This document shows positions 1 through 8,989 of a DNA stretch of 64,000 bases, piece after piece; positions within the stretch are counted from its first letter, which is position 1, and each line of letters begins with the position of its first letter. The translations under genes were made by a program, and so were the position numbers. Location: the NCBI RefSeq assembly GCF_014204495.1, contig NZ_JACHLN010000001.1, forward strand, positions 806,001 to 870,000, given 5' to 3'. The DNA is from Sphingomonas kyeonggiensis (lineage in GTDB: Bacteria > Pseudomonadota > Alphaproteobacteria > Sphingomonadales > Sphingomonadaceae). The notes under the pieces were generated by a model. It saw only the letters and a program-made list of their open reading frames with translations. It had not been told where the DNA came from and searched no databases.

Positions 1-123
1 CAGGCCGGCACCCAGCTCAGCCGCGACGACGTCCGCCACTATGTGCGCAGTACCGTGGATGTCTATGTCCAGCTTGCCCGCACCCGCGGGCAGCGACGCG
101 TGGCCGAGGTGTTGCTCGCATGA
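1..123 (+). CDS. VirB11/TrbB-type secretion ATPase, C-terminal end only
   Basis: The window opens inside a gene whose last 40 codons are readable. The tail (RDDVRHYVRSTVDVYVQLAR then a GQRRVAEV stretch) resembles the C-terminal strand-helix region of VirB11/TrbB hexameric ATPases of type IV secretion systems, in which a V-D-V-hydrophobic strand is followed by a basic turn and R-R-V-x-E-V. Its stop codon overlaps the start of the next gene by 4 nt (ATGA), as is usual for virB11-virB2 or trbB-trbC pairs. The Walker motifs lie outside the window, so the family call rests on the tail plus the neighbour. A related CpaF/TadA-type ATPase cannot be excluded. Confidence 0.55.
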   Translation, partial: QAGTQLSRDDVRHYVRSTVDVYVQLARTRGQRRVAEVLLA

Positions 124-485
124 TTACGCCTTCGCTTGCCGATCCGGCGGGATCGAGTCCGCTCGTTGCGGCGGTTCAGTGGATCGAAGGTGTGGCGGTA
201 GGGACGATCGCGACCAGCATTGCGCTCATTGCGGTCGCGAGCGTCGGCTTCCTGATGCTGAATGGCCGCCTGCCTATCCGGCGCGGGGTGACCGTGATCA
301 CCGGATGCTTCATCCTGTTCGGTGCGCAGACAATCGCTGCCGGCATCCTGGGAGTGGTGCAGCTGGATGCTCCAACGGCATCTTACCGAGCGCAGGCAAC
401 CCCTTCGCTGCCTCCATCGATCCCGACACCCAAAACCGCACCCCCCTATGATCCCTATGCCGGAGCGGCTGTGCCGCAGAGATAG
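120..485 (+). CDS. VirB2/TrbC-family conjugal pilin-like protein
   Basis: A 121-residue protein with two hydrophobic segments (about residues 22-46 and 58-82) separated by a short basic loop (NGRLPIRRG). This is the hairpin layout of VirB2/TrbC pilins of type IV secretion systems, which are inserted in the inner membrane and assembled into the pilus. The roughly 35-residue proline-rich tail is unusual for a pilin. The ATG overlaps the stop of the VirB11-like gene, so the two are translationally coupled. The expected next genes (virB3/trbD, virB4/trbE) do not follow, so this is a truncated secretion locus or an isolated remnant. The family call comes from topology and context, not a strong motif. 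Confidence 0.55.
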   Translation: MITPSLADPAGSSPLVAAVQWIEGVAVGTIATSIALIAVASVGFLMLNGRLPIRRGVTVITGCFILFGAQTIAAGILGVVQLDAPTASYRAQATPSLPPSIPTPKTAPPYDPYAGAAVPQR

Positions 486-792
486 CAAGCGCGCCCTAAA
501 GCCAGCGCTTCAAACACCGGCGGGCGTGTTTGCGACCCTGGTGAGAACTTGTCGGGTATCCGGCGCGAAACTGAGCAAGGAGTACACGGGTGAATCTCAG
601 GCACCGCTGGTTATGATCCATACTCCGGGGCGATAGTCGCATCTTGGTGGGATGTGTTCTTTTCAAGGGTATCGGCAGCAGTCAGCTGCAACGCGCACCC
701 GGCCTTACATGAGCCAAGCCATTTTCTTGCTGGGCAATTGACAATCGAAAAGCGTGCACAAATAGGTGCGACCTTTCCGGGGCGGGGTTACC
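486..792. other. Intergenic region with a promoter candidate
   Basis: No convincing gene is seen in these 307 bases. The only regulatory signal is a perfect TTGACA at 738-743, 50 nt before the start codon of the next gene. No secretion gene fragment could be recognised downstream of the pilin-like gene. Confidence 0.5.
738..766 (+). promoter_or_regulatory. Sigma-70-like promoter candidate for the sugar dehydrogenase gene
   Basis: TTGACA at 738-743 matches the -35 consensus exactly. After a 17-nt spacer comes AATAGG (761-766), a weak -10 match. It lies about 30 nt before the chosen ATG at 793. Confidence 0.35.
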
Positions 793-2070
793 ATGACAAA
801 ATTTGTTCGTTTCCGTTCACTTCTGATGTGTTGCTCAGGCGTTTCGCTGTCTGTCCTTACAGCGTGTGGTGGATCCTCCTCGGGTTCAGTGACGTCCCCT
901 GTAGTCGTGGCACCAACTCCGGCGCCGACCCCTACCCCAACTCCGACGCCACCGGTCGTCGGGATGAAGTCGGAAACCATAGCGGTGCTGGAGAACCCCT
1001 GGTCCCTGGCATTCCTGCCGGACGGCCGGATGCTTGTCACTTCGCGGCCACCAACGGGAAAAGTGAACAATCCGATCACGCCAGGTACGCTGCGGATTGT
1101 TACCCAAGCAGGTGTTGTCTCTGACTCGATCAGCGGGCTCCCGACCAATGTCGGCCTGCTCGATGTGGTTCTGGATCCGCGCTACACCAGCAACAAGCTT
1201 GTCTACATCTCGTTCATGGAGCGGGATCCGACAGCGCCTCGCGTAGGGCGCGCCGCAGCCGACCTATCCATTGATCCCGCGGGTCTCGCTGTGATGCGCG
1301 GGGCGCTGGTCTTCGGAAGCGATGGTATCGCAAAGCTTCAGGACGCCCAGGTCATCTGGCGCCAGATTCCAAAGATCGCGACGCCAGCCGGCTCGGGAGA
1401 GCCTGGTGGGCGTATGACCTTTTCTCCGGACGGCACCTATCTCTTCGTGGCGGCAGGCGATCGACAGGAAATGGAGGCGCCCCTGATCCAGACGCTCTCC
1501 AATACCATTGGCAAAATCATTCGGATCTATCCCGATGGCAGCATTCCAGCCGACAATCCTTATGTAGGACGCCCTGACGCCAAGCCGGAAATCTGGAGCT
1601 GGGGACACCGCAATCCTTACGGGCTCGCATTCAGTCCGTCAGGTCAGCTCTGGGAACATGAGATGGGGCCGATGGGGGGCGATGAATTCAACGCCATCGC
1701 CTCGGGCAGCAACTATGGCTGGCCGCTTGTGTCCTATGGTGATGACTATAGCGGAACTCCAATCCCGAAGCCGAGTGCCGGCGATGGATTCGCGGCCTCC
1801 GCCCTCTGGTGGGTTCCTGTCATCGCTCCTTCAGGGATGATCTTCTACACCGGAGGCCTTTTCGGCGATTGGAAGAACGACGCCCTTATCTCAGGGCTGC
1901 AGTATCACGGGCTCGTCCGCGTTCGCATCAATGGCTCCAAGGCGACCGAGATGCAGCGAATAGACCTCGGCAGCCGCATCCGTGGGCTCGCGCAATCAAG
2001 CGATGGAAGCATCTGGGTTGTGGAAGACCAGCCTAGTGGCGCGCTGCGCAAGCTGACCCCGATTTTCTAA
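793..2070 (+). CDS. PQQ-dependent sugar dehydrogenase-like lipoprotein
   Basis: A 425-residue protein of the glucose/sorbosone dehydrogenase (GSDH, soluble PQQ glucose dehydrogenase) beta-propeller family, expected to oxidise aldoses in the periplasm. The N-terminus is a lipoprotein signal with lipobox LTAC (Cys25), followed by a Pro/Thr-Pro linker. Family hallmarks are NPWSLAFLPDGRMLVT early in the propeller, WSWGHRNPYGLAF, and LWEHEMGPMGGDEFN with GSNYGWP, the conserved His/Gly-rich active-site region. ATG 793 was chosen over an in-frame codon at 766 because a GGGGCGGGG ribosome site lies just before it and it gives the clean lipoprotein signal. Substrate and cofactor are inferred from the family. 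It sits alone between a secretion remnant and the RHS genes. Confidence 0.85.
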   Translation: MTKFVRFRSLLMCCSGVSLSVLTACGGSSSGSVTSPVVVAPTPAPTPTPTPTPPVVGMKSETIAVLENPWSLAFLPDGRMLVTSRPPTGKVNNPITPGTLRIVTQAGVVSDSISGLPTNVGLLDVVLDPRYTSNKLVYISFMERDPTAPRVGRAAADLSIDPAGLAVMRGALVFGSDGIAKLQDAQVIWRQIPKIATPAGSGEPGGRMTFSPDGTYLFVAAGDRQEMEAPLIQTLSNTIGKIIRIYPDGSIPADNPYVGRPDAKPEIWSWGHRNPYGLAFSPSGQLWEHEMGPMGGDEFNAIASGSNYGWPLVSYGDDYSGTPIPKPSAGDGFAASALWWVPVIAPSGMIFYTGGLFGDWKNDALISGLQYHGLVRVRINGSKATEMQRIDLGSRIRGLAQSSDGSIWVVEDQPSGALRKLTPIF

Positions 2071-2108
2071 CTTGGCTGCTGATCCATTGATCTGATCGGC
2101 TGAAGAAC

Positions 2109-2136
2109 GCCCTGCGCCTTCCTGAAGGCGCAGGGC
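2109..2136. terminator. Strong hairpin after the sugar dehydrogenase gene
   Basis: Perfect 13-nt inverted arms (GCCCTGCGCCTTC and its complement) are separated by 2 nt, 39 nt after the stop codon. No long T tract follows, so it may act as a stabilising 3' end rather than a classical terminator. Confidence 0.5.
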
Positions 2137-2781
2137 ACATATCAAACAAGCACCGCCCTTATTGAAGTCTTGTTCGATCCGCCCCTCGATCTCCATCATC
2201 ATCTCGACGCCTTCCGAGGCATCGCCTGCCGTCGGCCCATAATGCGCGGTAAAGCCGCGTCGGGCGCTTACGGATAAGCGATTTGCAGTAGGGCGTCGGT
2301 GTTGGACATCGGAAGCTTAGAGGAAAGATGGGCGCGATCAGAAATGACTGTTCGTGGGCCGGCAGCAGACAGTCCGCTTCGGGGAGCCACGCGGCGATCG
2401 ACGTCGAATAGAGGCTCTCGGTGAACCGATGTCCGGGATCTACGCCGGCTGCACACGTGCGCACTGATGCGCCAGTATCAAACCAATGGTTTGAATCAGC
2501 TTATCGTATGCACAGGCTATCCCGACATCGTTCGGCTCCAACCCGGAAAGGCCACTTTCAGCCGCTCGATCGTGTAACGCCACTTGGTCGTCTTCGGCGC
2601 GCAGACGGTGTTCTGGTTCGGGCGCCGCGGCCGGCGAAGCGGCTTGCTGGCTTCTCGCGCCATCGGCCGCCAAACCGGATGTGCAGCTGCGACAATTTTC
2701 TCCAAACTCATCCTACCATTTAACGCCCATTCCGCATATGGAATGAGTCGCTCGGCATTGGCATGCGATAAGGGGGTGTGC
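2137..2781. other. Gap without a recognisable gene
   Basis: About 645 bases between the hairpin and the first RHS gene. Open frames on both strands are short and none shows family-like sequence. A minus-strand frame near 2150-2270 reads plausibly (YGPTAGDASEGVEMM then EIEGRIEQDF) but has no start of its own and is interrupted by a stop upstream, so it may be a decayed gene end. No insertion sequence ends were found. Confidence 0.4.
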
Positions 2782-3111
2782 GTGCGGTATTTTAAGCGGC
2801 TGGCTTTGCCGGCCTGTTTTATTGTTCTCGGCATCACGACGCTTTCGGCCACGGCAGCGCCGCCACTGGGGAACGACCTGGGCAACTACGCTGGCCCGGG
2901 GCCAGTTCGACTTGGTGGCCCTGCCGGTACCTCCGCTTTGATGACTACCTCGTCATCCTCTGCGGGCGAGACGGTGAACTACACCTACGACGAACTTGGG
3001 CGCCTGATTAGCGTGAAGCAGGAAGGCACCGTCAACAACGGTGTTGAGAGCAATTACAGCCTTGATAAGGCTGGGAACCGCACGAACGTCAAGGTCACTG
3101 GCGTTCCCTGA
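2782..3111 (+). CDS. Small secreted YD-repeat (RHS) protein
   Basis: A 109-residue protein with a GTG start, chosen because an AGGGGG ribosome site ends 5 nt before it and the product then begins with a clear Sec signal (RYFKRLALPACF...ATAA). The mature part is low-complexity Ser/Gly/Thr, then one RHS/YD unit: YTYDELGRLISV about residue 70 and YSLDKAGNRTNV near the C-terminus. It is far too short to form an RHS shell. It precedes two longer secreted RHS genes in the same direction with an 80-nt gap. It could be an accessory strand, a remnant of a longer gene, or a donor of repeat cassettes. Function unknown. Confidence 0.7.
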   Translation: MRYFKRLALPACFIVLGITTLSATAAPPLGNDLGNYAGPGPVRLGGPAGTSALMTTSSSSAGETVNYTYDELGRLISVKQEGTVNNGVESNYSLDKAGNRTNVKVTGVP

Positions 3112-3191
3112 GACACCCCGGGTTTCCGTCTCGATTTCCATTTGAACCTGCTCGCCAACGCGCGGGCAGCGCGGTCTTTTGTGGGGAATTT

Positions 3192-5093
3192 ATGCGCAGT
3201 TTTCGCCGATATGCGGTTTCGGTCGTGGCGTTGTTGGCGAGCCAGGCGGCTCATGCTCAGAGCATGGCGCCGGTTGATCCGATTCCTCCGGTTGCGACGG
3301 TCGATGAGAATGGCGTCGATATGACGGCCGGTGTCGCGCGAATTCCGATCGAATTGTTACCCTTCACCATGTCGCCCAACGGAGCACCGGTATCGGTCAA
3401 CATAACCGGCCCTGGCGGTGGGATTGCTAACGCAGCGTTTACAGCGGGAATGGGCGGTGCGGTAAATGCTGGCCTGTCGACCTCCTATGGGGCTGAGAAC
3501 GGATCCTATCCTTTCGGCAACACAAAAATGCCCGACGCGAATGGGCTGGTGCCCCAATTGGATTGGAACGGCGGACTCTCCTCTGCGCCGCCTACGGCGC
3601 AGTCGGATGGCTCCTACATCTTCATGCCTGAGTCCCTGGAACGAGGGCAAGATAGTCCGCTGGCTATCATTCCTGCGGGAAGCGGCGGCAATCAGGCGAA
3701 TACTCAGATATTCTCGATGCGCGGCACGCGCATGGTCGTCGGATCCTTGGGGCAGGCGACGCAGATTATTTTCCCCGACGGCGAGAAATGGGACCTCTAC
3801 TACAATACGGTTACTTATGCGGGTGGCTCCGCATTTCCCGGATCGACCTTTCCGATTTTGCCCTCGAGGCCTGCTGCCCGCCTGAAGTTCCTGATCTCTT
3901 CGAGGGGTTATGGAATACAATATTCTTACCTTCGGGACAGCCTTGCTGGCACCAATTCTTACAATGAAATGGAATGGGCCGCGCCCACCCGAATTGTTTT
4001 CTTCAATCGGGCGAAGATTTTTTGCGATCCGAGCACGTTGGTGGACTGTGGTTCCCTATCTTCTCTGAATTCCTATGCGACGATCGAGTACAATAACGCC
4101 ACTCCCTCCGTCATTTTCAAGACGCCAAAGAACAGAACTGGGGTGAAGATCGCCTTCACGGCCAGCGCTACGACCGTGGAGGATATGGCAGTTCCAGGCT
4201 CTGCCAGGACCTACACCGGCGGACAGATGACGCATAAGTTAGTCACGTCCGCCTATTCCGGTCCGAACGGAAATTTCCAGTATAGTTACGCATATTGGAC
4301 GCAAGAGGGAGAACCATGCCCTTGTGATGGTGGCACCACCGCCGAAAGAACCGACCCTCTCGGTGGATCGATAAGCACTGGTGGTGACATCAATTATTCG
4401 ATGCCGGGCTATTTGATCGATGCGGCCGGGCTAGTCAGCAATTACGAGTGGAGGCGCGGTAAGCCGGTCGGTTTGATTCGTAATTCCGCGTTCGGCGCGC
4501 CCTTCAGCTCTGTGGGGTTCCAAGCGGACAACCGGGGTAATATTAAGAAGCAGACGCTCATTCCGTCCGACACCAGCGCGCCGATCACACTATATACCAA
4601 GGTGTTTTCGTCTGAGTGCTTGAATCCCAAGACGTGCAACAAGCCCACTAGCATCACGGACGGCAAGGGCAACGTCACGGCGTATACCTATAGTTCGGAT
4701 CATGGCGGCGTCCTAACTGAGGTCGCGCCCGCGGTCGGCGGCGTTTCGCCGGTCAGGCGTTACGCCTATGGGCAGCGTTACGCGTGGATCAAGAATGCCT
4801 CAGGTGGTTTTGTGCATGCTGGAGATCCAGTCTGGCTGCTGCTGAGCGAGAAAACCTGCCGGACCACCGCGACAAATGTAGCTGCCGATAGTTGCGCGGG
4901 CGGGGCCTCGGATGAGGTTGTGACCAGTTACGACTATGGCCCGGATACCGGCCTTGTCGGAAATAACCTTCTCCTTCGAGGCAGAGCCGTGACCGCCGAC
5001 GGCGTGACGCTGCGGACCTGCTACGGTTACGACGATAACGGCAACAAGATCTGGGAAACGAGTCCGCGCGCGGGCTTGGCGACCTGTGACTAA
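3192..5093 (+). CDS. Secreted RHS-repeat protein lacking a toxin core
   Basis: A 633-residue protein with a Sec signal peptide (cleavage near AHAQ, about residue 23). The N-terminal half has the glycine-rich VNITGPGGG / YPFGNTKMPD style seen before RHS repeats. The C-terminal half carries degenerate YD units such as VTAYTYSSDHGG, VTSYDYGPDTG and CYGYDDNGNKIWETSP. It stops right after a YD unit, without the conserved DPIGY-type core or a variable tip. A 24-nt gap separates it from the next RHS gene, so the two probably form one shell encoded in two pieces. Several Cys residues (CDPSTLVDC, CPCDGG) suggest disulfides in the periplasm or outside the cell. Confidence 0.8.
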   Translation: MRSFRRYAVSVVALLASQAAHAQSMAPVDPIPPVATVDENGVDMTAGVARIPIELLPFTMSPNGAPVSVNITGPGGGIANAAFTAGMGGAVNAGLSTSYGAENGSYPFGNTKMPDANGLVPQLDWNGGLSSAPPTAQSDGSYIFMPESLERGQDSPLAIIPAGSGGNQANTQIFSMRGTRMVVGSLGQATQIIFPDGEKWDLYYNTVTYAGGSAFPGSTFPILPSRPAARLKFLISSRGYGIQYSYLRDSLAGTNSYNEMEWAAPTRIVFFNRAKIFCDPSTLVDCGSLSSLNSYATIEYNNATPSVIFKTPKNRTGVKIAFTASATTVEDMAVPGSARTYTGGQMTHKLVTSAYSGPNGNFQYSYAYWTQEGEPCPCDGGTTAERTDPLGGSISTGGDINYSMPGYLIDAAGLVSNYEWRRGKPVGLIRNSAFGAPFSSVGFQADNRGNIKKQTLIPSDTSAPITLYTKVFSSECLNPKTCNKPTSITDGKGNVTAYTYSSDHGGVLTEVAPAVGGVSPVRRYAYGQRYAWIKNASGGFVHAGDPVWLLLSEKTCRTTATNVAADSCAGGASDEVVTSYDYGPDTGLVGNNLLLRGRAVTADGVTLRTCYGYDDNGNKIWETSPRAGLATCD

Positions 5094-5117
5094 ACCCACC
5101 GCACAGAGGCTGGCGAT

Positions 5118-7784
5118 ATGAACAAGATCATTCGCGCGCTGATAGGCGCGGCAGCATTTGCTTCAATGGGTGCGGCGGCTCCGGCCCTGGCCCAGTCATC
5201 CCCGTCGGATTTTACCAGTGGAGCGCGATATGATGACGCTGGCCGCCTCACCGGCACGATCGCGCCAGATCCGGATGGCCCTAGCGGGGGCCTTCGCTAC
5301 ATGGCTGTTCGCAATAGCTACGACTCTGCCGGCCGCCTTATCAAGATTGAGAAGGGCGAGTTGGCGAACTGGCAGGGCGAGACGATTGCGCCCCAATCCT
5401 GGGCCAACTTCACCGTCTCCATGCAGGTCGAGACGACGTACAACGCGCTGAACGGGAAGCTGAAGGAGACGGTCTCCGCTGTTTCGGGCGTTACTGCCAC
5501 CCCCTATCAGGTAACGCAGTACAGCTATGACGTGATGGGCCGTCTCGAATGTACGGCGATCCGCATGAACCCGGCGGCGTTTGCATCGCTTCCGGCTAGC
5601 GCGTGTTCTCTCGGCGTGGCCGGCAATCAGGGCCAGGATCGGATTACCAGGAACGTTTATGACGTAGCTGGGCGGGTTACTCAGATCCGCAAGGCGGTAG
5701 GGACAGGCCGTGAGCAAGCCTATGTCACCTATGGCTATCGCTACGACAGCAAACAGGAATATGTCGTCGATGCCAACGGCAACAAGGCACGGATGATCTA
5801 CGACGCCTATGATCGGCAGTCCCAATGGCAGTTCCCCTCGGCGACTGCGCCGACGGGCTACAATCCTTCCACTCCGGCTAACGCGCTGGCGACATCGGGC
5901 GCGGTCAACACCAATGATCGCGAGGAATATGGCTATGATGCAAACAACAATCGCGCCTGGCTTAGGAAGAGAGATGGGCGCGTCTTCCTCTACGGCTACG
6001 ATGCGCTCAATCGATTGACCTCAAAGGTTGTGCCGGACGCGTGTGTTGCGGGCTACGCCTGTACGAACGTGCCGGCTTCGATGACGCGAGACGTCTATTA
6101 CAATTATGACCTGCGCGGCCTGCAGACGTCCGCACGCTTCGACAGCGCAAGCGGCGCGGACGCGGTGATCAATGCCTATGACGGCTTTGGGCGAATTTCC
6201 TCCAGCACCACGAGCATGGGCGGCACCAGTCGGACCTTGACCTACCTCTACAATGGGGACGGCAACCGGACGCGTATCACGCATCCCGACGGTGCCTATT
6301 TTTCGATGGACTATGATGGTCTTGATCGAATGAGCGCCGCGCAGTGGTGGGGCCCAAACAGTGGCGCCGTGCCGTTCATGGGGATCAACTATGATCCATT
6401 GGGCAGGCGTCTTTGGACAGCGCGGGCCAGCAGTGCCACCAGCTATAGCTACGACGGCATCTCGCGTCTTTCTGGCCAGAGCCAGACTTTCGCTGGAAGC
6501 GTGGGTAATTTGAATACTGGCTTCAGCTATAACGCGGCAAGCCAGATCACGAGCGTCAGCCGAGATAACGCAGCCTTCGTGTATTCCGGGCAAGCGAATG
6601 CCGATCGCAATTACACCGTCAACGGATTGAACCAATATGGTTCTGCGGGCGGCGTTGGATTTGGCTATGATTCTAACGGCAATCTGACCGCCAGCGGCGG
6701 TATCGCCTTCACCTATGATGCTGAAAATCGGCTCGTGGTGGCGTCAACGGGTGCGCAACTTACCTACGATCCGCTCGGGCGCCTCTACGAAACGTACAGC
6801 CCGACCACCGGGGTAACGCGCTTCCTATACGACGGGGACAGGCTTGCCGCGGAATATGATGGCAGCGGCGCGATGCTGCGGCGCTACATGTTCGGACCCG
6901 GTGTGGATGAGCCCATCCTGGTCGATGAGGGTGGTACTCTCAACTGCTCGGGAACGAAGGTGTTGCACACCGACCATCAGGGGTCGATCGTTGCGCAGGC
7001 CGATTGCTGGGGTAACCGGACCGCTATCAACACCTATGATGAATACGGCATCCCTAAGAACAGCGTGAATGGCAACAGGGAGCCATATGGGCGGTTTGCT
7101 TATACCGGTCAGGCTTGGATCCCCGAGCTTGGAATGTACTACTACAAGGCTCGCATCTATTCGCCTACACTTGGCCGCTTTATGCAGACCGATCCGATCG
7201 GTTATAAAGATCAAATCAATCTCTATACCTACGTATCCAATGATCCTTTCAATATGCGCGACCCAACAGGCATGTGTCCGCCATGTCTTGCGCCCGTCGC
7301 CTATGTCGCGGTGGCCGAGGTAACTCCAATTGTCGTTAGCCTCGCTGTGGTTACTGCCACGGCAATTGCGGCCAACAATTTTCCGGTACTGGATTACAAG
7401 GCTGGTGTGCTCCAGCACACAATGACAATTGGTTCGTACTGGATGGAGCAATCCGGTGAGGGGCGTGAGTCGGCGGAGTCTGACGAGTCCCCGACTGAAC
7501 CGGATCGTACTGCTGAGGATCCTTTGCGTCAGGATAAGAATGGCAGGCCGGAAGTCGATCCCGAAGCTGCGGGAAGGGCCCACACACAGCTTGGCACAAG
7601 AAGCGGTCGGCGTACGGGGCCATATCGCCAAGGAAGGGAATTTGACGAAGAGGGTAATCCGGTTCGTGACGTCCATGTGTCGGATCACGGAAGGCCAGAT
7701 ACCCACACCAATCCGCACGAACACGTTTTTGTCCCAAATCCGACCGGCGGCACTCCTCAGCGCGGTCCCGCGCAGCCATTCTAA
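5118..7784 (+). CDS. RHS polymorphic toxin with core domain and C-terminal toxin tip
   Basis: An 888-residue secreted protein with a Sec signal (cleavage near ALAQ, residue 26). About ten YD repeats (YDDAGRLTG, YDALNRLTSK, YDPLGRLYET and others) run to residue about 680. The RHS-associated core RFMQTDPIGYKDQINLYTY follows, then the boundary DPTGMCPP. After it lie a hydrophobic stretch (about 720-755), an acidic linker, and a tip of about 75 residues with GRAHTQLGTRSG, VSDHGRPDTHTNPHEHVF and NPTGGTPQRG. From memory, the HGRP...H..PH.H...NPTGGTP pattern resembles polymorphic toxin type 24 (Ntox24), a predicted nuclease-like domain, but that is not verified. The tip probably leaves the cell through the Sec pathway and RHS shell. 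The next gene is the likely immunity partner. Confidence 0.85.
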   Translation: MNKIIRALIGAAAFASMGAAAPALAQSSPSDFTSGARYDDAGRLTGTIAPDPDGPSGGLRYMAVRNSYDSAGRLIKIEKGELANWQGETIAPQSWANFTVSMQVETTYNALNGKLKETVSAVSGVTATPYQVTQYSYDVMGRLECTAIRMNPAAFASLPASACSLGVAGNQGQDRITRNVYDVAGRVTQIRKAVGTGREQAYVTYGYRYDSKQEYVVDANGNKARMIYDAYDRQSQWQFPSATAPTGYNPSTPANALATSGAVNTNDREEYGYDANNNRAWLRKRDGRVFLYGYDALNRLTSKVVPDACVAGYACTNVPASMTRDVYYNYDLRGLQTSARFDSASGADAVINAYDGFGRISSSTTSMGGTSRTLTYLYNGDGNRTRITHPDGAYFSMDYDGLDRMSAAQWWGPNSGAVPFMGINYDPLGRRLWTARASSATSYSYDGISRLSGQSQTFAGSVGNLNTGFSYNAASQITSVSRDNAAFVYSGQANADRNYTVNGLNQYGSAGGVGFGYDSNGNLTASGGIAFTYDAENRLVVASTGAQLTYDPLGRLYETYSPTTGVTRFLYDGDRLAAEYDGSGAMLRRYMFGPGVDEPILVDEGGTLNCSGTKVLHTDHQGSIVAQADCWGNRTAINTYDEYGIPKNSVNGNREPYGRFAYTGQAWIPELGMYYYKARIYSPTLGRFMQTDPIGYKDQINLYTYVSNDPFNMRDPTGMCPPCLAPVAYVAVAEVTPIVVSLAVVTATAIAANNFPVLDYKAGVLQHTMTIGSYWMEQSGEGRESAESDESPTEPDRTAEDPLRQDKNGRPEVDPEAAGRAHTQLGTRSGRRTGPYRQGREFDEEGNPVRDVHVSDHGRPDTHTNPHEHVFVPNPTGGTPQRGPAQPF

Positions 7785-7798
7785 TCCAGGATATCTTT

Positions 7799-8215
7799 AT
7801 GCCTCTGTACGCCTTCAAAGTTAGAGAACTGGCTACGTCAGGGGGCGCAATTCAGCAGATCCTGCCCCTTATGATCGAATCCATTCCTGATGAAGTTCGG
7901 AAGCTTCAATGGTATATTTTTGACGACGACGTTGTAGTTTTAGAGCAAAGCACACTCCAAGATTTTAGACATAATTCTGATACTGCGATGAATTGGAGTG
8001 CGCTTGTGGATAAAATTTCAGTTATAGAAAGCGCGTTCAATATAATTATAGTTGGATACGGATTTAGCGCGCCAATTTCTGAAATTGAAAAATTATATGA
8101 TACCTCGAATTTCGAAGGAAATTTTGTAAGCGTCAGTCTATTTGATGGATGTGAGTGGAGAGTTTCCTCTAACATACTTGACGTAATAAAAAATATTGTT
8201 GAGAAAGTATTATAA
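7799..8215 (+). CDS. Candidate immunity protein for the RHS toxin
   Basis: A 138-residue acidic, cytosolic-looking protein with no signal peptide, starting 14 nt after the toxin stop. Its third positions are rich in A and T (runs such as AATATAATTATAG), unlike the GC-rich genes around it, which is common for horizontally exchanged immunity genes. I recognise no family. The sequence is rich in Asp/Glu and aromatic residues (WYIFDDDVVVLEQ, VSLFDGCEW). Its role is inferred from position directly behind a polymorphic toxin and from composition. Confidence 0.65.
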   Translation: MPLYAFKVRELATSGGAIQQILPLMIESIPDEVRKLQWYIFDDDVVVLEQSTLQDFRHNSDTAMNWSALVDKISVIESAFNIIIVGYGFSAPISEIEKLYDTSNFEGNFVSVSLFDGCEWRVSSNILDVIKNIVEKVL

Positions 8216-8438
8216 TTTTATCTGCCATATTGGTACTTTTATAGTTAGGTATGCCGCGCCCTAATGACTGAAGAAATTTCAGTCCACTCGCGGAGGTGGC
8301 CTTTCTCGTTCAGGAACTGAGCCCTATCATACTGCTAGTCATTACTCGCGCGCGCCGACCGGTGTGCGACCAGTTCGAGGCGCTATGCTGCGAACGAACC
8401 GCGCTTTCTCGCTTGGTTCATGCGAAAAATGACGGACG

Positions 8439-8965
8439 CTACACCCGTGCGCATGGCTCAAGTCTCGCCCGCAACTCCGCGTAAGCGTCATCGTGAGAAC
8501 GCATGAGTGGATCCCATTGATTCTCTTCGGAACTCGGTTCGACGCGACCTTGGAAGCAAGCGGTCTCGTTGTGAGGCGCACCGAACACATCCTCATATCG
8601 TGCGACAACTTTGATGGCGATGAAAGTCGCGCCCCGATCACAGCAGCGAGTTTGTCGCGTTCGCCGAAATTGATCCCTAAGGGATAAGTGTCCCAACTTT
8701 CGGCTGCTGCGATATCCTGACGCCAGTGCGACTTGCTCAGATCAGGCTCTTCTCCCACCATAATATACCGATCGGCCTGGCCTTCTGTGTAGGTTTGAAC
8801 GATCGCGCTTGATAGCCAGGGGACACGTCGCGCTGGCGACTGGCCGGAATTTCGGAATATGGCCTTGGTGGCCAACGATCCCGCAAGAGTGAGTTCGCAT
8901 TCAAGACTCTCGATGACCAAGTACGCACGCGCCTGCGCCCGCGCAACGTTCGTCCGTCCCGGCAC
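8439..8965 (-). pseudogene. Frameshifted, N-terminally truncated unknown protein
   Basis: Two minus-strand frames join into one family-like sequence. The first runs from 8965 (QARAYLVIESLE, FRNSGQSPARRV, YPLGINFGERDKLA) and breaks near 8640. The second continues (RGATFIAIKVVARYEDVFG, then CFQGRVE) to a stop at 8439. The FRNSGQSPA and YEDVFG segments match a pattern I associate with common membrane-anchored hypothetical proteins of proteobacteria, in which a transmembrane anchor precedes an RAYV...N.G.SPA domain. That anchor is missing here. The upstream border coincides with the start of the ThiF remnant on the other strand, so a deletion or rearrangement probably joined two broken genes. Confidence 0.55.
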
Positions 8966-8989
8966 CGCGTGGGCAGACGTGGCGAGGCT

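Noticed and set aside
2440..2885. Minus-strand frames in the gap before the RHS genes, considered as a transposase remnant
   Set aside because: No DDE, HTH or insertion-sequence end could be seen; the frames overlap the signal-peptide region of a better supported plus-strand gene.
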